A DNA stretch of 64,000 nt. Origin: CAVQAH01 sp963784195 (lineage in GTDB: Bacteria > Acidobacteriota > Vicinamibacteria > Vicinamibacterales > 2-12-FULL-66-21). Shown one piece after another: positions 20,122 through 31,718 of this stretch (its first letter is position 1; each line of letters opens with the position of its first letter). The notes under the pieces are model-generated. The model saw nothing but the letters and a program-made list of their open reading frames with translations. It did no database searches and was not told the origin of the DNA. The DNA lies in contig CAWARA010000009.1 in the NCBI GenBank assembly GCA_963784195.1, positions 62,001-126,000 of the forward strand. The letters run 5' to 3'. The position numbers were made by a program, and so were the translations under genes.

Positions 20122-21502
20122 ATGAGAGCAGCCAGTGCCTCCGTGCGTCCGCTTCCACCGGGGCCGCGTGGCGTTCCACTCCTTGGCATGCTGCCGGCTC
20201 TGAGACGCGATCCGACGGCCGTTTTCATGGGTGCGGCTCGTCGCTTCGGCGACGTCGTCTACCTCAAAATTGGTTCGCGGCGCGGCTTCCTCATCACGAA
20301 CCCCGCCGATGTTCGTCATGTTCTGCAGGACAACGCGCGCAACTACCACAAGAGCCCGCTTTACGACAAGCTGCGGATGTCACTCGGCAACGGCCTGTTG
20401 ACCAGCGAGGACGATTTCTGGCTGCGCCAGCGGCGCATTGCGCAGCCCGCGTTTCACCGCCAGCGCATCGTGGCGCTCGCCGGCGTCATGGCCGATGCCG
20501 CGCGAGAGACTGCGGACCGGTGGCAGTCGATCGCAGGTCGCGGGGAGCCGACGGATGTCGGTGAAGAGATGATGCAACTCACGCGTACCGTAGTGCTCCG
20601 TGCTCTTCTGGGTGCCGACCTCGGTCCGTTCGCCTCCACCATCGACAATGCCTGGACCATCATCAATGAGCACATCGGCGAGAGCTTCTGGTCGCTCGGG
20701 TTCACTGAGCGACTGCCTACAGCCAGGCGCCGCCGGTTTCAGGCCGCACGGACCGTGCTCCGGGGAGCCGTCGATCATGTCATCGATCAACGCCGGCGCC
20801 GCCCGTCTGAGGACCGCGACCTGCTTTCCATGCTCCTGTCGGCGCGCGACGAAGAGACCGGCGAGGCGATGACCGACGAGCAGGCGCGGGTTGAGGTCAC
20901 GACGTTCCTGCTGGCGGGTCAGGAGACGACGTCGTTGGCGCTGACGTGGACCTGGTATCTGCTGTCGCAGCACCCGGAATCGCAACGGCGACTCGAACAA
21001 GAGATCGACGCTGCGCTCGACGGACGTCCGCCCGAGTACTCGGACCTCGAGGCTCTGCCGTATACGCGCATGGTGATCGACGAAGCGATGCGCCTGTACC
21101 CGCCCGCGTGGGGCTTCTCGCGGCAGGCGCTCTCCGACGATCAGCTCGGCGGGTACCATCTACCCCGCGGTTGGCTCGCGTTCGTCATCCCTTATGTGCT
21201 GCATCGCCTTCCCGGATTCTGGAAGGATCCAGAAGCGTTCGATCCGGACCGCTTCTTGTCTGAACGCAGTGCGGATCGGCCCAAGTTCGTGTACCTGCCG
21301 TTCGGCGCAGGGCCGCGACAGTGCATCGGAAACCACTTCGCTCTCATCGAAGCGCACCTGATCGTTGCGACACTTGCGCAGCGCTATCGTCTTCACCTCG
21401 TGCCGCGACACAGGGTCGGAGCCATGGGCGCTCATAACGCTTCGTCCGCGGTTCGGGATGCCGATGATGATCGAACGTCGGGCGCACCGTCAGGGAAATT
21501 GA
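20122..21502 (+). CDS. Cytochrome P450, one frameshift near C-terminus
   Basis: A soluble bacterial P450 of about 460 residues. Visible are a proline-rich start (RPLPPGPRGVPLLGMLPAL), the C-helix WLRQRRIAQPAFH, the I-helix oxygen-binding motif FLLAGQETTS, the ExxR motif in IDEAMRLYPPAW, and the haem-binding loop FGAGPRQCIG with Cys as axial ligand. The expected ending (ITLRPRFGMPMMIERR) lies in another frame; removing one G from GG near 21418 restores it and moves the stop to 21500-21502. A TATAGT hexamer lies 11 bases before the ATG, so the transcript could be nearly leaderless. No ferredoxin or reductase partner is adjacent. Substrate unknown. Confidence 0.9.
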
Positions 21503-21634
21503 CAGTCGCCGTGTACGTGGTGGCGCCAGCCCATCAGCGGTCAGTTTTCCAGCCTGGCCAGTTCTCGGCCATTGAACTGACTGTGAATCGATGCGTGATC
21601 GCTTACGATTGACGGACCGCGGAGGCCGCCCATC

Positions 21635-23543
21635 ATGCTCCCGCCTGCTCCCGAGTCGGGCGACACATCACGTCCCTGCGTCGGTGTAGATCGACGCTCA
21701 CGGCAGGTGTGCGCGGCAGAAACACGCCTGCTCTACGAGAATGGCACCACCGGGATTGCGGTCACCATCGTTATCGCGTCGCTCCTGGCGTATGCCCAGT
21801 GGGACGTGGTCCCGCGCTTCACCGTTTCGGCATGGCTGCTCTACGTGCTGCTGGTTTCCGCGGCGAGATTCGTGCTCGTGCGCAGGTACTGGCGCGCTTC
21901 GCCGAGCGACATCGAGAACGGTCGATGGAATGCCGCATTCGTCGTCGGGGCTGCGCTGGCAGCAGCAGGTTGGGGCATTGGGGCGATCGTGCTCTACCCG
22001 GCAGGCCGGCCCCTGAATGAGATCCTGGTGGTATTCGCGATCGGCGGTGTCATGCTCGGTGGTGCTTCCCTCCTGGCCGCCAGGCCGGAGGCGTTCCTCA
22101 CATTCCTGCTCCCGACCGGTTTCCTCACCGCCTTACGCCTGGCCAGCGAGGGGGATGAGCATCACCTGATGATGGGATTCCTGGGCGCCGTTTTCACTGT
22201 CGCTACGGTGGTGACGACCTGGCGATTCCATCTGGCGATTCGAATCCTCGTTCAAGTTGCGATTCGACAATCAAGATCTCATCGAGAGTCTCCAGGCTGC
22301 AAAGAGCGATGTGGAGGCGATGAATCGAGACCTGGAGCTCCGGGTTCGGGACCGTACCGGCAAACTGATCGAAGCGGATCAACGCAAGGACGAATTCCTC
22401 GCAACGCTCGCGCACGAGCTTCGGAACCCGCTCGCAGCGATACGGTTCGCGCTCGAGACCCTGAAGGTCGACACCCCTCCGGCGATCGCGGAACGCGCGC
22501 GTGATGTGATCGAGCGTCAGGTCAAGCAGCTCGTGCGCCTCGTCGATGACCTCCTGGATGTATCACGGATCACGGCTGATAAAATCCTGCTCCGTCGTGA
22601 ACCGCTCGACCTCGCACGCTTGATGGCGACCGCGGTCGAAGCCATCACGCCGCTCGCCAGGGCGGCGGGGCACACGCTGGACGTCGACCCGCCGTCGGCG
22701 CCACTCTTTGTCAACGGTGATGGCGCGCGGCTCGTGCAGGTTTTTGCAAATGTGCTCAACAACGCGGTGAAGTTCACGCCTCCCGGCGGACACATCTCGT
22801 TCACCGCCGACCAACAGTCCAACGAGGCAGTCGTGCGCATCCGTGATACGGGGGTGGGAATCGCCCCCGACATCCTGCCGCGGGTGTTCGACATGTTCCA
22901 CCAGACGGAACCTGTCCTCGACCGATCCACTGGGGGCCTGGGCATCGGGCTGGCATTAGCGCGGCGGCTCGTGGAGATGCACGAAGGGCAGATCGACGTG
23001 AGAAGTCCGGGGACGGGTCAAGGGACGGAGGTCGAAATTCGTCTGCCAATCACGGCGGTGCCGGTCGCGACAGGCGTGTCGGCCGAACAGCCGTCTATCG
23101 CGGCGAGGACCACCCTTCGCGTGCTGATCGTCGAGGACAACCTGGATGCTGCGGAGATGCTGGAGCTGACGGTGTCGGGTCTCGGCCACGTCACCAGGCT
23201 GGCCCACGATGGCGCTTCCGGAATCACGGCTGCGAAACAATTCGCACCTGACGTCATCTTCCTGGACATTGGCCTGCCGGTGATGAACGGCTATGCCGTT
23301 GCGCGAACGTTGCGAGGACTGCCGGAGTTCGATCACGTCCATATCGCTGCCGTGACTGGATGGGGGCAGGAAGAGGACCGTCGGAAAGCACGGGAAGCCG
23401 GGTGCGACAGTCACTTCACGAAACCTCTCTCTCCGGCGAGGCTCGAAGATCTGCTTGCGACAATCGCGGATCGCAGGCTGGAGGGACCCGGCGCGCTCAG
23501 CTCGCCGCGAACCCGCCTCGCTGATTCAGGTGGCGCATTCTGA
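21635..23543 (+). CDS. Membrane hybrid histidine kinase with receiver domain, one frameshift
   Basis: Once repaired, one protein of about 635 residues. The N-terminus has roughly six hydrophobic segments (about residues 30-200), a short coiled linker (RVRDRTGKLIEADQRKDEFL), the HisKA H-box LAHELRNPLAAIR, the ATPase N, G1 (DTGVGIAPDIL) and G2 (GGLGIGLAL) boxes, then a receiver with phospho-acceptor Asp in VIFLDIGLPVMNGY and the conserved Lys in HFTKPLSP. The break is near 22240, where removing an A from AA restores the frame. A GGAGG sequence sits 8 bases before the ATG. No separate output regulator is adjacent, so it probably works through phosphorelay. Confidence 0.87.
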
Positions 23544-23624
23544 AGCGCTGCCACGAATGTTCGAACGCATAGTGTAGGTGGGCGCCGCTAACGCGCGGGC
23601 GGGGGAAGTATTCGGAGTGCCGAG

Positions 23625-26046
23625 CTACGATCTCCACCCCATTTGGCGCATGTAAGCGATGTGCCGCGGGTGCTCGAGGAGATTCTCGATGAGCGGAGAG
23701 ACGTAATAGAACGGTGAGGCGCCATCGTCGCACGCCTTCGCCTCCCAGTCGAGCGCACGTTCCACATCGTTCAACCCGGCGTAGATATACGTCATGCAAT
23801 GGGGTGGAACGTATCGGTGGGCGGCTGTCTGTTCGAGCTCATCCAGGATCGCACGGGCCCTGTCGCCCGCGCCGATCCGGGCGTAGTAGTGACCGAGCGT
23901 GCCGAGATAGAAAGGTGCGCGGCCGGACATCGACGCGACTCGTTCGCCGATCTCGATCGCCTGTGCGACCTCACCCTTCAGCGCTCGGCACATGCCGATC
24001 ACGTGCAGGCCGAGGAGAAAACCAGGATCGATTTCGACGCTCTTCTCGCATTCAAGGATCGCCTCCGTGTAGCGTCGTGCGAGATACAACGTGTGGCCGG
24101 CCCCGGCATTGACGAGCGGTGACAAAGGTTCGATCTCCTGCGCGGTGCGCAGCTCGATCATCGCGCCCGCGACGTCCCCCTGCAGCACCATCAGCCAGGA
24201 GTGATAGATGCGGGTCACCGCCTGTTCCGGATCCAGCTCCAGCGCGCGTGTGAACTCGCGCTCCGCCCCCGGCAAGTCCCACTCGTTGGCGAACTTGATG
24301 AACGCCAGCGACGTGTGCGCCTCGGGCAGGTCGGGGTCGAGCGCCAACGCACGCTCGGCGGCAGCCGCCGCCTGCGCAAGAACCGAACGTGGTCGCTGCA
24401 CCGCATAGATGCCGATAAACGAATAGGCGTCCGCCAGCCCCGCGTACGCCAGCGCGTAGCCGGCGTCTTCTTCGATGGCCTTCTTGAAATGTTCGAGCGC
24501 CGTGATCAAGCCTCCGTGATAGCGCCGCGTCCAGTAAAAACGTCCTTTCAAATACGATTGGTACGCGCGCGCGTTGTGCGTGTGACGGCGAATCAACGGC
24601 TGCCGGGGGAATTCGGCGAGGGATATCTTCAATCGATCGACGACGCAATGGGCAATTTCGTCTTGAACAGCGAAGACATCCGCGATCGATCGATCGTAGC
24701 CCTCCGACCAGAGATGACATCCGTCCGCGGCGCTGACGAGCTGCGCGGTGATGCGAACCCGTTCGCCCGCCTTCCGCACGGTGCCTTCGAGCACCGCGTC
24801 GACGCTGAGCTGGCGGCAAATGTCACGAATGTCCATCTCCGTCTGGGCGACACGAAATGCCGATGTGCGCGAGGCCACACGGAGGCCGGGTACTTTGGCC
24901 AGCCCGGTCAGCAACTCCTCCGCCAGGCCGTTACAGAAATACTCGATATCGCGATCGGGTCCCAAGATTGACGAAAGGCAGCACGGCAATTGATGACGCC
25001 CCCGTCATCTGACGTGTCGGGATGACACTCTCCGACGCCTCCGACGGGCTCTCGAGCTCCAATGCGCTCACGAGGTCCTGCTGCATCGCGCCGCTGCTTC
25101 GGTATCGACGCGCGGGGTCGCGCTCCAGCGCCCGTTCAACGACGTGCACGAACCGGCCGGGCAGGTCGGGTCGCAGATCGGCGAGCCGCTGGCGCCGTTC
25201 TCGAACGTGCGCCGCGGCGACTTCCTCGAGCGTCGCACCCGTGACTGGCCAATCCCCGGTCACGAGATGGAACAACAACACACCCATGCTGTAGATGTCG
25301 CTCGCAATAGTGGCGACGGCACAGTCGAAGAGCTCAGGGGCGAGATAGAGCGGGGTGCCCGTGACACGCCCGCTCGGCGTCCGGTCAGCGCGCATTTCGC
25401 CTGCGCCGAAATCCATCAGCACGATGCGGCCGCCCGCCTCCCGCATCACGTTCTGCGCCTTGATGTCACGATGAACGAGGCCCGCTTTGTGAACCGCCGC
25501 GACGGCGCGGCACAGGTCGATCCCGATGAGCGCTGCCTCGCGCGGCCCGAGCACTCCGCGCGTCGCCAGCACTCGGGTGAGCGTGAGCCCGTCGACGAAC
25601 TCCATCCGCAGCCCGACAACGCCGTTGTCCTGATCCACTCCATAAACCGTGACGACGTTCGGGTGCCGCACGCGCGCAAGCAGACGCGCTTCCTGGATGA
25701 TTTCCGCAGAGCGGCCGGTGTCGCCGAGAAGCTTCACGGCTACATCGCGCTGCAGCACGGGATCCCATGCGAGATAGACGGTGGCAAAGTGGCCGCTGCC
25801 GATCTTGTTTCGGAGCTGCAACGGGCCCCAGCGCGCCACACCATCCTGACGGACCTCAGCAGCGGCTGCGGATGAGGAAGCGCCTGACCCGCGATGGACG
25901 GCAGCAAGATCGGCAATCACCCGCAAATCCTCGACGAGTTGCCGTTGCTCGCGGCTTCCGGCTGTCGAAGCGGCGGAGTCCCAGTCGGGCTCGGTCCCCT
26001 CGACGATGGCCCCGGCGAGCTTGATCAGCAGTGGATCGTCGGCCAT
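23625..26046 (-). CDS. Ser/Thr protein kinase with C-terminal TolB-like/TPR region, one frameshift
   Basis: Joined across a frame break near 24960 this is about 806 residues. The kinase domain (about residues 75-340) has VAVKLLG, the catalytic HRDIKAQN, DFG in LMDFGAG and the APE motif YLAPEL. The glycine loop is IGSGHFATV. The C-terminal half begins SSIAVLPFVNLG then, in the next frame, PDRDIEYFCNGLAEELLTGL, a TolB/adenylate-cyclase-associated domain, and continues with TPRs (AAAERALALDPDLPEAHTSL). Removing one G from GGG repairs the break. No membrane helix is obvious, so it is likely cytosolic. It is divergent from the ECF sigma gene 90 bases away. Confidence 0.88.
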
Positions 26047-26086
26047 GGCTCGTGATTATACGAACGCGATCGCTGTTCCGGTCGGA

Positions 26087-26092
26087 TATAAT
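26087..26092 (+). promoter_or_regulatory. TATAAT -10 element ahead of the ECF sigma gene
   Basis: A perfect TATAAT followed by CCGGC in the short divergent region between the kinase and sigma genes, 35-48 bases before the sigma start. No good -35 is seen at 17 bases. A similar TACAAT-CCGGC occurs at 32064 ahead of a serine hydrolase gene. Confidence 0.45.
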
Positions 26093-26139
26093 CCGGCGTC
26101 CCGCCTCGTTCGCAAGGAGGGACTTCTCTGGATAACGAA

Positions 26140-26763
26140 ATGCCGGGAGATCGCGCCGCTGCGGATCAGGAGGCGGAACCGCGCGGTGACGCCGACTCCT
26201 CGTTCGCGCTCGTAAAACTCGCCTGCGCCGGCGACGAGCGCGCACTCAACGATCTGTGCGCGCTCTTCCTGCCCCGGCTCCAGCGATGGGCGCACGGTCG
26301 TCTGCCTGGCTGGGCCCGCGATTCGCGCGACACACACGACCTCGTTCAAGACACGCTTACGCATGTCGCGCGGCGGATTCAGAATTTCGAGCCGCGTCAC
26401 GAAGGTGCCTTTCAATCCTACCTTCGGCAAGCATTGCTCAATCGTGTGCGCGACCACATACGACGCGCGCGCAGGCATCCAGCCGCCGATCCACTCGACT
26501 CGGGCGAAGTGTCCTTGGAGCCTTCACCGCTGGAGGAAGCAATCGGTCTTGAAGCCCTGGAGCGCTACGAGGCGGCACTCCAGCGCCTGAAGCCCAGCGA
26601 CCGCGACGCGATCATCCTCCGCGTGGAACTAGGCTGCTCGTTAACCGAGGTCGCGGAAACGTTGGGCAAGCCGACACCCAACGCCGCCTACGTTGCGATC
26701 CGCCGCGCAATCGTGCGGCTCGTGAAGGAAATGTCGCACTCCCTCCCTGGTGGCACCACCTGA
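26140..26763 (+). CDS. ECF-type RNA polymerase sigma factor
   Basis: A 207-residue sigma factor with region 2 at about residues 45-115 (DTHDLVQDTLTHVARRI) and region 4 at about 135-195 (ALQRLKPSDRDAIILRVELG, SLTEVAETLGKPTPNAAYVA). The strong Shine-Dalgarno AAGGAGG (26114-26120) is 19 bases from the ATG but 7 bases from an in-frame CTG at 26128, so initiation at CTG is possible. The gene is divergent from a Ser/Thr kinase gene, with no anti-sigma gene nearby. ECF sigma factors paired with such kinases (for example EcfP/PknT in Vibrio) are activated by phosphorylation; that mechanism is inferred here, not shown. Confidence 0.85.
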   Translation: MPGDRAAADQEAEPRGDADSSFALVKLACAGDERALNDLCALFLPRLQRWAHGRLPGWARDSRDTHDLVQDTLTHVARRIQNFEPRHEGAFQSYLRQALLNRVRDHIRRARRHPAADPLDSGEVSLEPSPLEEAIGLEALERYEAALQRLKPSDRDAIILRVELGCSLTEVAETLGKPTPNAAYVAIRRAIVRLVKEMSHSLPGGTT

Positions 26764-27031
26764 ACGACGACTGATGTCCCACGATATGTAGAAACGTTCG
26801 AGGTGCCCGAATTCAACACGCGCGCGGGTTTCCCGAGAATCCGACGAGAGACGATTCTCAGCGCCGCGACGCCGCCGTCGCAATTCGGTAGTAGACTTCA
26901 CCTCCCAAGTCGCGCGTGCCTCGTCTCGTCCTCCGCCGGTGGTCAGCTGCTCAGCTGCTCCTCGGGTGCCGCATCACGGCCCGCGCAGGCCGGCTCCCGC
27001 GCCCAGTCCGAGCTCAACAGGAGAAACCCAC

Positions 27032-27260
27032 GTGAAGCTGAATCCATCATTGCCTGTACTGCCGTGCTGGCAATCGTCGACCGCAACGGCTGCCGAGCTA
27101 CCCATCACACAACTCGACGCGCAGCGGCTGCCCCGAGGCGGCCGTTTCGATCAGCGACAACGGCGTCGTCGCCGGCCGCTCAGCGGCGACGCGGTGCAGA
27201 AGGCGTTCGTCTGGACGGCCGCGGCTCGAGCGAGTTCCAGTGGAGCGGACGGCCCTCGGT
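27032..27260 (+). pseudogene. Decayed N-terminus of a possible HAF-repeat exported protein
   Basis: A GTG start with a good ribosome binding site (AGGAG, 9 bases upstream) opens MKLNPSLPVL. In shifted frames there follow VSISDNGVVAGRSA and then AVQKAFVWTAA, the spacing and words of HAF-type repeats (INDNGVVVG...HAFLWT). At least two frame changes are required, and the sequence stops after about 75 codons, abutting the end of the convergent permease gene. The rest of this 517-base interval (26764-27280) holds nothing recognisable. Confidence 0.3.
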
Positions 27261-27280
27261 GAGGTAGTTGATTCGCGCCG

Positions 27281-29803
27281 CTAGTCGTAGCGCAGCGCGC
27301 GGATGGGGTTGATCCTTGCCGCGCGGCGCGCCGGAATGACACCCGCGAGCGCGGCGACAGTCACCAGCGCCACGACCGCCGCGGCCACTGTCGCCGGATC
27401 GGTGGGCGCAATCCCGAAGAGCTGATTCTCGACGTAGCGGCCGAGCGCCCATGCGGCGGGCAGCGCGATGGCCAGACCGGTGCCGACGAGCACGGTAACG
27501 TCGCGCAGGATCATTCGCGCAACATCGCCTGAGGCAGCGCCGAGCGCCATGCGGATCCCGATCTCGCGGGTTCGTTGCGTTACGGTGTACGCCATGACAC
27601 CGTAGAGGCCGATCATCGCGAGTAGCGTCGCGAGGACGCCGAATACGCTCGACAGGCTCGCGATGAGGCGCTCGTTCGACACCGAGCGCTGGACGCGGGT
27701 CTCGAAGGTCTGCATCGCGAAGAGCGGAAGGTTCGGATCCATTTCCTGCACAGCGCGGCGAAGCGACGCAAACATCCCCTCCGGCGCGGCCATCGTCCGC
27801 ACGTACATCGTGAAGCCCACGTCAGGTCCGGCGAAATACGCGAAGAACGCCTGCGGCTCGGTCTCGTTTCGCAGGCTTCGGTACTTCGCGTCCGAGACGA
27901 CGCCGACGATCTCGATCGGCGTGGGCGTGCCCGGATCGCGGCCGAATCCAATGTGGACGCCGAGCGGATAGCGCTCGCCGAGGTAGCGCTTGACGAAAGT
28001 CTGATTGACGATGACCGTCGTGGGATTGGCGGCCAGGAGGGTGACGGGCGCCATTATCTCGTCGCGGGTATCGAAGTCGCGCCCGGCGACGATCTTCATG
28101 CCTAGCGCTTTGAAGTACCCGGGGCTGATCAGATTGTTGTGGGTGACGACGCGATCGCCCGGCTTGACCGAGCCGCCCTCGATCGTCATCCCGCTGTTCC
28201 ACGATCCCCCTTCGAGCAGACTCGCCGAGCCAAAACCAGCGCCGGTGACCTCCGGCATTCGCTGAATCTGCTCGAGCAACGCCTTCGCAAACTGCTTGCC
28301 CCGTACACCCTCGTAGCCGTTCATCTTCGGGTCCACGCTGAACGAAATCAGGTGCGTCGTATCGAACCCTGGGTCGATCGCCATCAAATTGCGCAGGCTG
28401 CGGATGAAGAGAGCGGCGCCAATCAGCAGCAGGAGCGACAGGGCCACCTGTGCGATGACGAGCGCCTTGCGCAGCCGCACCGAGGAGCCGCCAACGACCG
28501 CGCCTGCCTCGTTCTTCAGCGTCGTGGCCAGGGCCGCCCGCACGGACTGCGAGGCCGGCATCACCCCGAACAGCAGGCCGGTTGCGAGCGACACCAGCAG
28601 CACAAATCCCAGAACTCGCGAGTCCGGGCTTGCGGAAACCGTCAGTACCGGCATCCGGGTCCCGGAAGAAGCCGAGGAGCAGATCGGCGCCCCACGTGGC
28701 AATCGCCAGCCCCGCGATTCCGCCGAGCATCGCGAGGAGCACGCTCTCGATCAGCACCTGCTGGAGGATTCGGCCGGGCGTCGCCCCGACCGCAAGGCGA
28801 ATGGCCACCTCGCGCTGCCGGGCGCTCGCGCGAGCGAGAAGCAGGTTCGCCACGTTGGCGCACGCAATCAACAGCACGCACGTGACAATCGCCATGAGCA
28901 CCCAGAGCGGCGTGGTCAACTGCCGGCGCAGGTCGGAGCGCCCGTGGCCAGCGGGGGTGACGGCGACGGTGCCTTTCACGAAGTTCCCTTTGTCGGTTGC
29001 CGAGGCGCGCGCAAACGCGGCTTCGGTGACTTCCATCCGGAGCTGCGCCGCGTAGAACGGCTGGAGGGCGGCGCTCGCCTGCGCCGGGGTAACGCCCGGG
29101 CGCAGCCGCGCGAACACGTTGAGCCACCGGGTGCGGCGATCCGTGATTCCGTCGGTCAGCGGCGTCAGCCGGCCGGCCATCATGATCGGCACGAAAACCT
29201 GCGCCGCCGTGCCTTTGTTGACGCCGTCGAATCCCTCCTGCGCGACGCCGACGATGGTCATTGTCTGACCGTTGACGATCAGCGTCTTGCCGACGACCGC
29301 GGGATCGCTGCCGAAGCGGGTCTTCCAGTAGGCATGGCTCAGCATCGCCACCAGGTGGCCGTTCGGGACCTTGTCTTCATCCGGGTTGAACGTGCGCCCC
29401 AGGTATGCCCCGACGCCGAGCACCGGGAAGTACGTGCCGGAGACGAGCTCACCCTGGACGCGCTCCGTGCGTTGCGCGAAGCCCACTTGCAGGGGGTAGC
29501 CGAACCGGCAGAGCATCCCGGTGAACACGTCATTGTGATCGCGGAGGTCGGCGTACCGCGGGTAGGAAAGCTCGTTGCCGTCACCCCAGCCGTTTCCGTA
29601 CTGCGCACCCTCGGCGGTGACGACGACGAGCTGCTCGGGATGTGCGACCGGCAGCAGTCGAATCAGAACCTGGTCGACCAGCGTGAAGACTGCCGCATTC
29701 GCGCCGATTCCCAGCGCGATCGAGAGCACGGCGACGGCGGTGAAGATCGGGGCTTTGCGCAGGCCGCGGAGGCGTACCGAAGATCGGACAGCACGTGCGT
29801 CAT
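27281..29803 (-). CDS. MacB/FtsX-like ADOP permease, broken by two frameshifts
   Basis: About 840 residues after repair. The ATG at 29803 has AAGGAG nine bases upstream and reads MTHVLSDLRYA, then the frame changes near 29775 into LRGLRKAPIFTAVAVLSIAL, the first membrane helix. A MacB periplasmic domain and FtsX domain follow (LLIACANVANLLLARASARQ). A second break lies near 28650, after which SPDSRVLGFVLLVSLATG leads to the second half and the final FtsX domain (VTQRTREIGIRMALGAASGD) ending RINPIRALRYD. It is the short ADOP form without the PadR-type N-terminal extension. Substrate unknown. Confidence 0.83.
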
Positions 29804-29940
29804 GATCGCTGACTCCTTCGTCAACCTTCAGTAGGACGGGATCGGCCGCACGAGGGTTGCGGATCTTGTCGTCGACACCGCAGAAAAAAGCAACATCCTG
29901 CACACGCGCGCCATGTGTGGACAAGGCCGGCGAAGCGCGT

Positions 29941-30411
29941 CTAGTCTTCGCTCTCTCTTTTGATCAATCGGTATCGCGCACTCGGTCCCTCAGCGACCTT
30001 ACCAAGCTGGTGCTCCGCTTCGAACCAGTCGTCGCGGTCATGCCCATGTCCGCCGCCACGAGCTTGCCAGATCTGGTACGCGCGATCCTGCACTTCTTCA
30101 TCAAAGGCAAACGCCAGATGATGTCTTTCGAAGTGCTCAAGCCATTCGTCCCAGCTGATTGGGCGAAAACGCGCTGCCCCGGGAAAATTGAAGCGAACCC
30201 CGGCGCCACCGTCATTGACCGCGATCGTCGCTGGACCTGATACGGTCGCTTCGCCGGTCGCTGGTTCAGCGCTGTGACGCGCGGCCCATCGGCGGATTAG
30301 CTCGTGATCGGTCGTAACAAGAGCCCTGGTATCGGACGGCGGTCGCAGCTTGTCCGCCGCCTCGGTCGAGAACCCGCGTGAGCGCGCTGAAAAGGGAGGA
30401 GTGGTGTTCAA
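29941..30411 (-). CDS. DUF2934-containing protein
   Basis: A 156-residue soluble protein. The C-terminus carries the DUF2934 signature (DRAYQIWQARGGGHGHDRDD followed by WFEAEHQL), a motif of unknown function frequent in soil and rhizobial bacteria. A central segment (TDHELIRRWAARHSAEPATG ... FRPISWDEWLEHFERHHLAF) resembles a small acidic module often found with it. I choose the TTG start at 30411 because AGGAGG lies six bases upstream; an upstream frame extension has no such site. It is transcribed in the same direction as the upstream membrane protein gene. Confidence 0.72.
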   Translation of the reverse strand: MNTTPPFSARSRGFSTEAADKLRPPSDTRALVTTDHELIRRWAARHSAEPATGEATVSGPATIAVNDGGAGVRFNFPGAARFRPISWDEWLEHFERHHLAFAFDEEVQDRAYQIWQARGGGHGHDRDDWFEAEHQLGKVAEGPSARYRLIKRESED

Positions 30412-30598
30412 TGCGAGCCTCCTAGAAAGGTGTGCGTCTCGTGGGCCATGTCTAGCGCATAGCAATCATGATACCGACGAAGCCGTCCCGTTCAGGTGGA
30501 GTCGAAGGCGAGGAAAGTACGCTAGAGCTCCGCCGATCGCACGCGGCGAGCTCTGCTGCTAATCGCGGCGCCACGTCTCAGCGGGATCGCTGATAGCC

Positions 30599-31451
30599 TC
30601 AGGAGATGTGCTGCTGAGTTTTGTAGGCCGCGGCGGCGAGGCCGGCGACCAGCACTGCAATCGACGCAACGATGACAACCCGGGTCGCGGCCGACTGACA
30701 CTGCCAGTCTGCACGCCTCACTGTCCGATTCTCTCGCGGGACGGCGCCGCCCTCGTCCACTGTTTGACGAACGATACTGACGCCCACCGCGTGCAGCGTG
30801 GCTGCACCAGCCGCACACCCATAAGCAATCATCGTCGTGATCGCGTGGTAGCCGTAGTGCAACGAGAAGGCGGCCCGGCCGTCAATCGAACCTGCTGGGC
30901 TGACGACGGCGAGCGCGTCGTTGAGGACCGGCGACCACACTTTGTCCCAGAGCCGAAGCGATGAGCGCGACGGTTCCGCTCAGCATCAGGCTCCCCATCC
31001 GGCCACGCGTCAACGTTGCGCTTCCCGCAAGCCCCGCGGCGCCCCCGGCGTCGATGGGAATCGCGGCGAACGTGTACCGCGCTTGAAGCCACAGTCCGGG
31101 AATTACACCGAGCAGGAGCCCAACGAACACGCGGATCCCGGCTTGCACCGACAATGGGAGCACCGGACCGAGAGTAGGCCTCTGCACTCCAGTTCGATGC
31201 GCGTGGACCATGGCGAATATCGCCGGCATTACTATCTGTGTCAGGAACACGATCGTGAGACTGCCGGCGACGACGAACCATGGCGACGGACTGAGTCGTG
31301 TGCGCAAGTAGTGTGGCGCCGCCAGCTGTAGCGCGAGCGTCGGCAGCAGCAGGAACAGCGCGGGGATCCACAGCGCGCCCGAACTAAGTGTGGCGCGGAG
31401 GGACGCGAGCAGGAGGCCTGACGCAAACACACGCCGATGATCGTCGAACAT
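30599..31451 (-). CDS. Multi-pass membrane protein of unknown function, one frameshift
   Basis: About 283 residues over a frame break near 30940. The ATG at 31451 has GGAG five bases upstream. Hydrophobic segments include LWIPALFLLLPTLALQLAAP, WFVVAGSLTIVFLTQIVMPA, FVGLLLGVIPGLWLQARYTF and, in the second frame, HAITTMIAYGCAAGAATLHA and TRVVIVASIAVLVAGLAAAA. The arrangement, with a Gly-rich AGLAGSATLTRGR turn, resembles DUF-type six-helix membrane proteins, but I cannot name the family. Confidence 0.55.
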
Positions 31452-31718
31452 CGAAACTCCACTGGTGTCTACGGCTGAAGCGCGCCGCTCGTTCCCGCTC
31501 GGCGGAACACAGATGCGACCCGGTTTGTCATGTATCCTGTGGCCTCATGTTAGTAGCTCACTGCTCACCATGGGCCGTCACCTACTCAGTCTGGGTGGTC
31601 CGGATCAGCATGTTTGGCTGCCAATTTCGAGCCGCGCCCGGATTGCAGGCTGACGATTCGATCGAGCCAGGCACGACGATGGCTCGGGCATGGTACCGCT
31701 GTTGCAGTTGAGCTGCGC

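Noticed and set aside
16862..20179. One continuous 1105-codon frame joining PEP carboxylase and a PadR regulator
   Set aside because: The conserved PEPC C-terminus (NGIAAGMRNTG, stop) exists in another frame at 17305; one extra C near 17378 causes the read-through. PadR has its own promoter and start.
28389..29834. 481-codon open frame antisense to an ADOP permease
   Set aside because: Arg/Ala/Glu-rich low-complexity translation typical of antisense frames in high-GC genes; no conserved motif.
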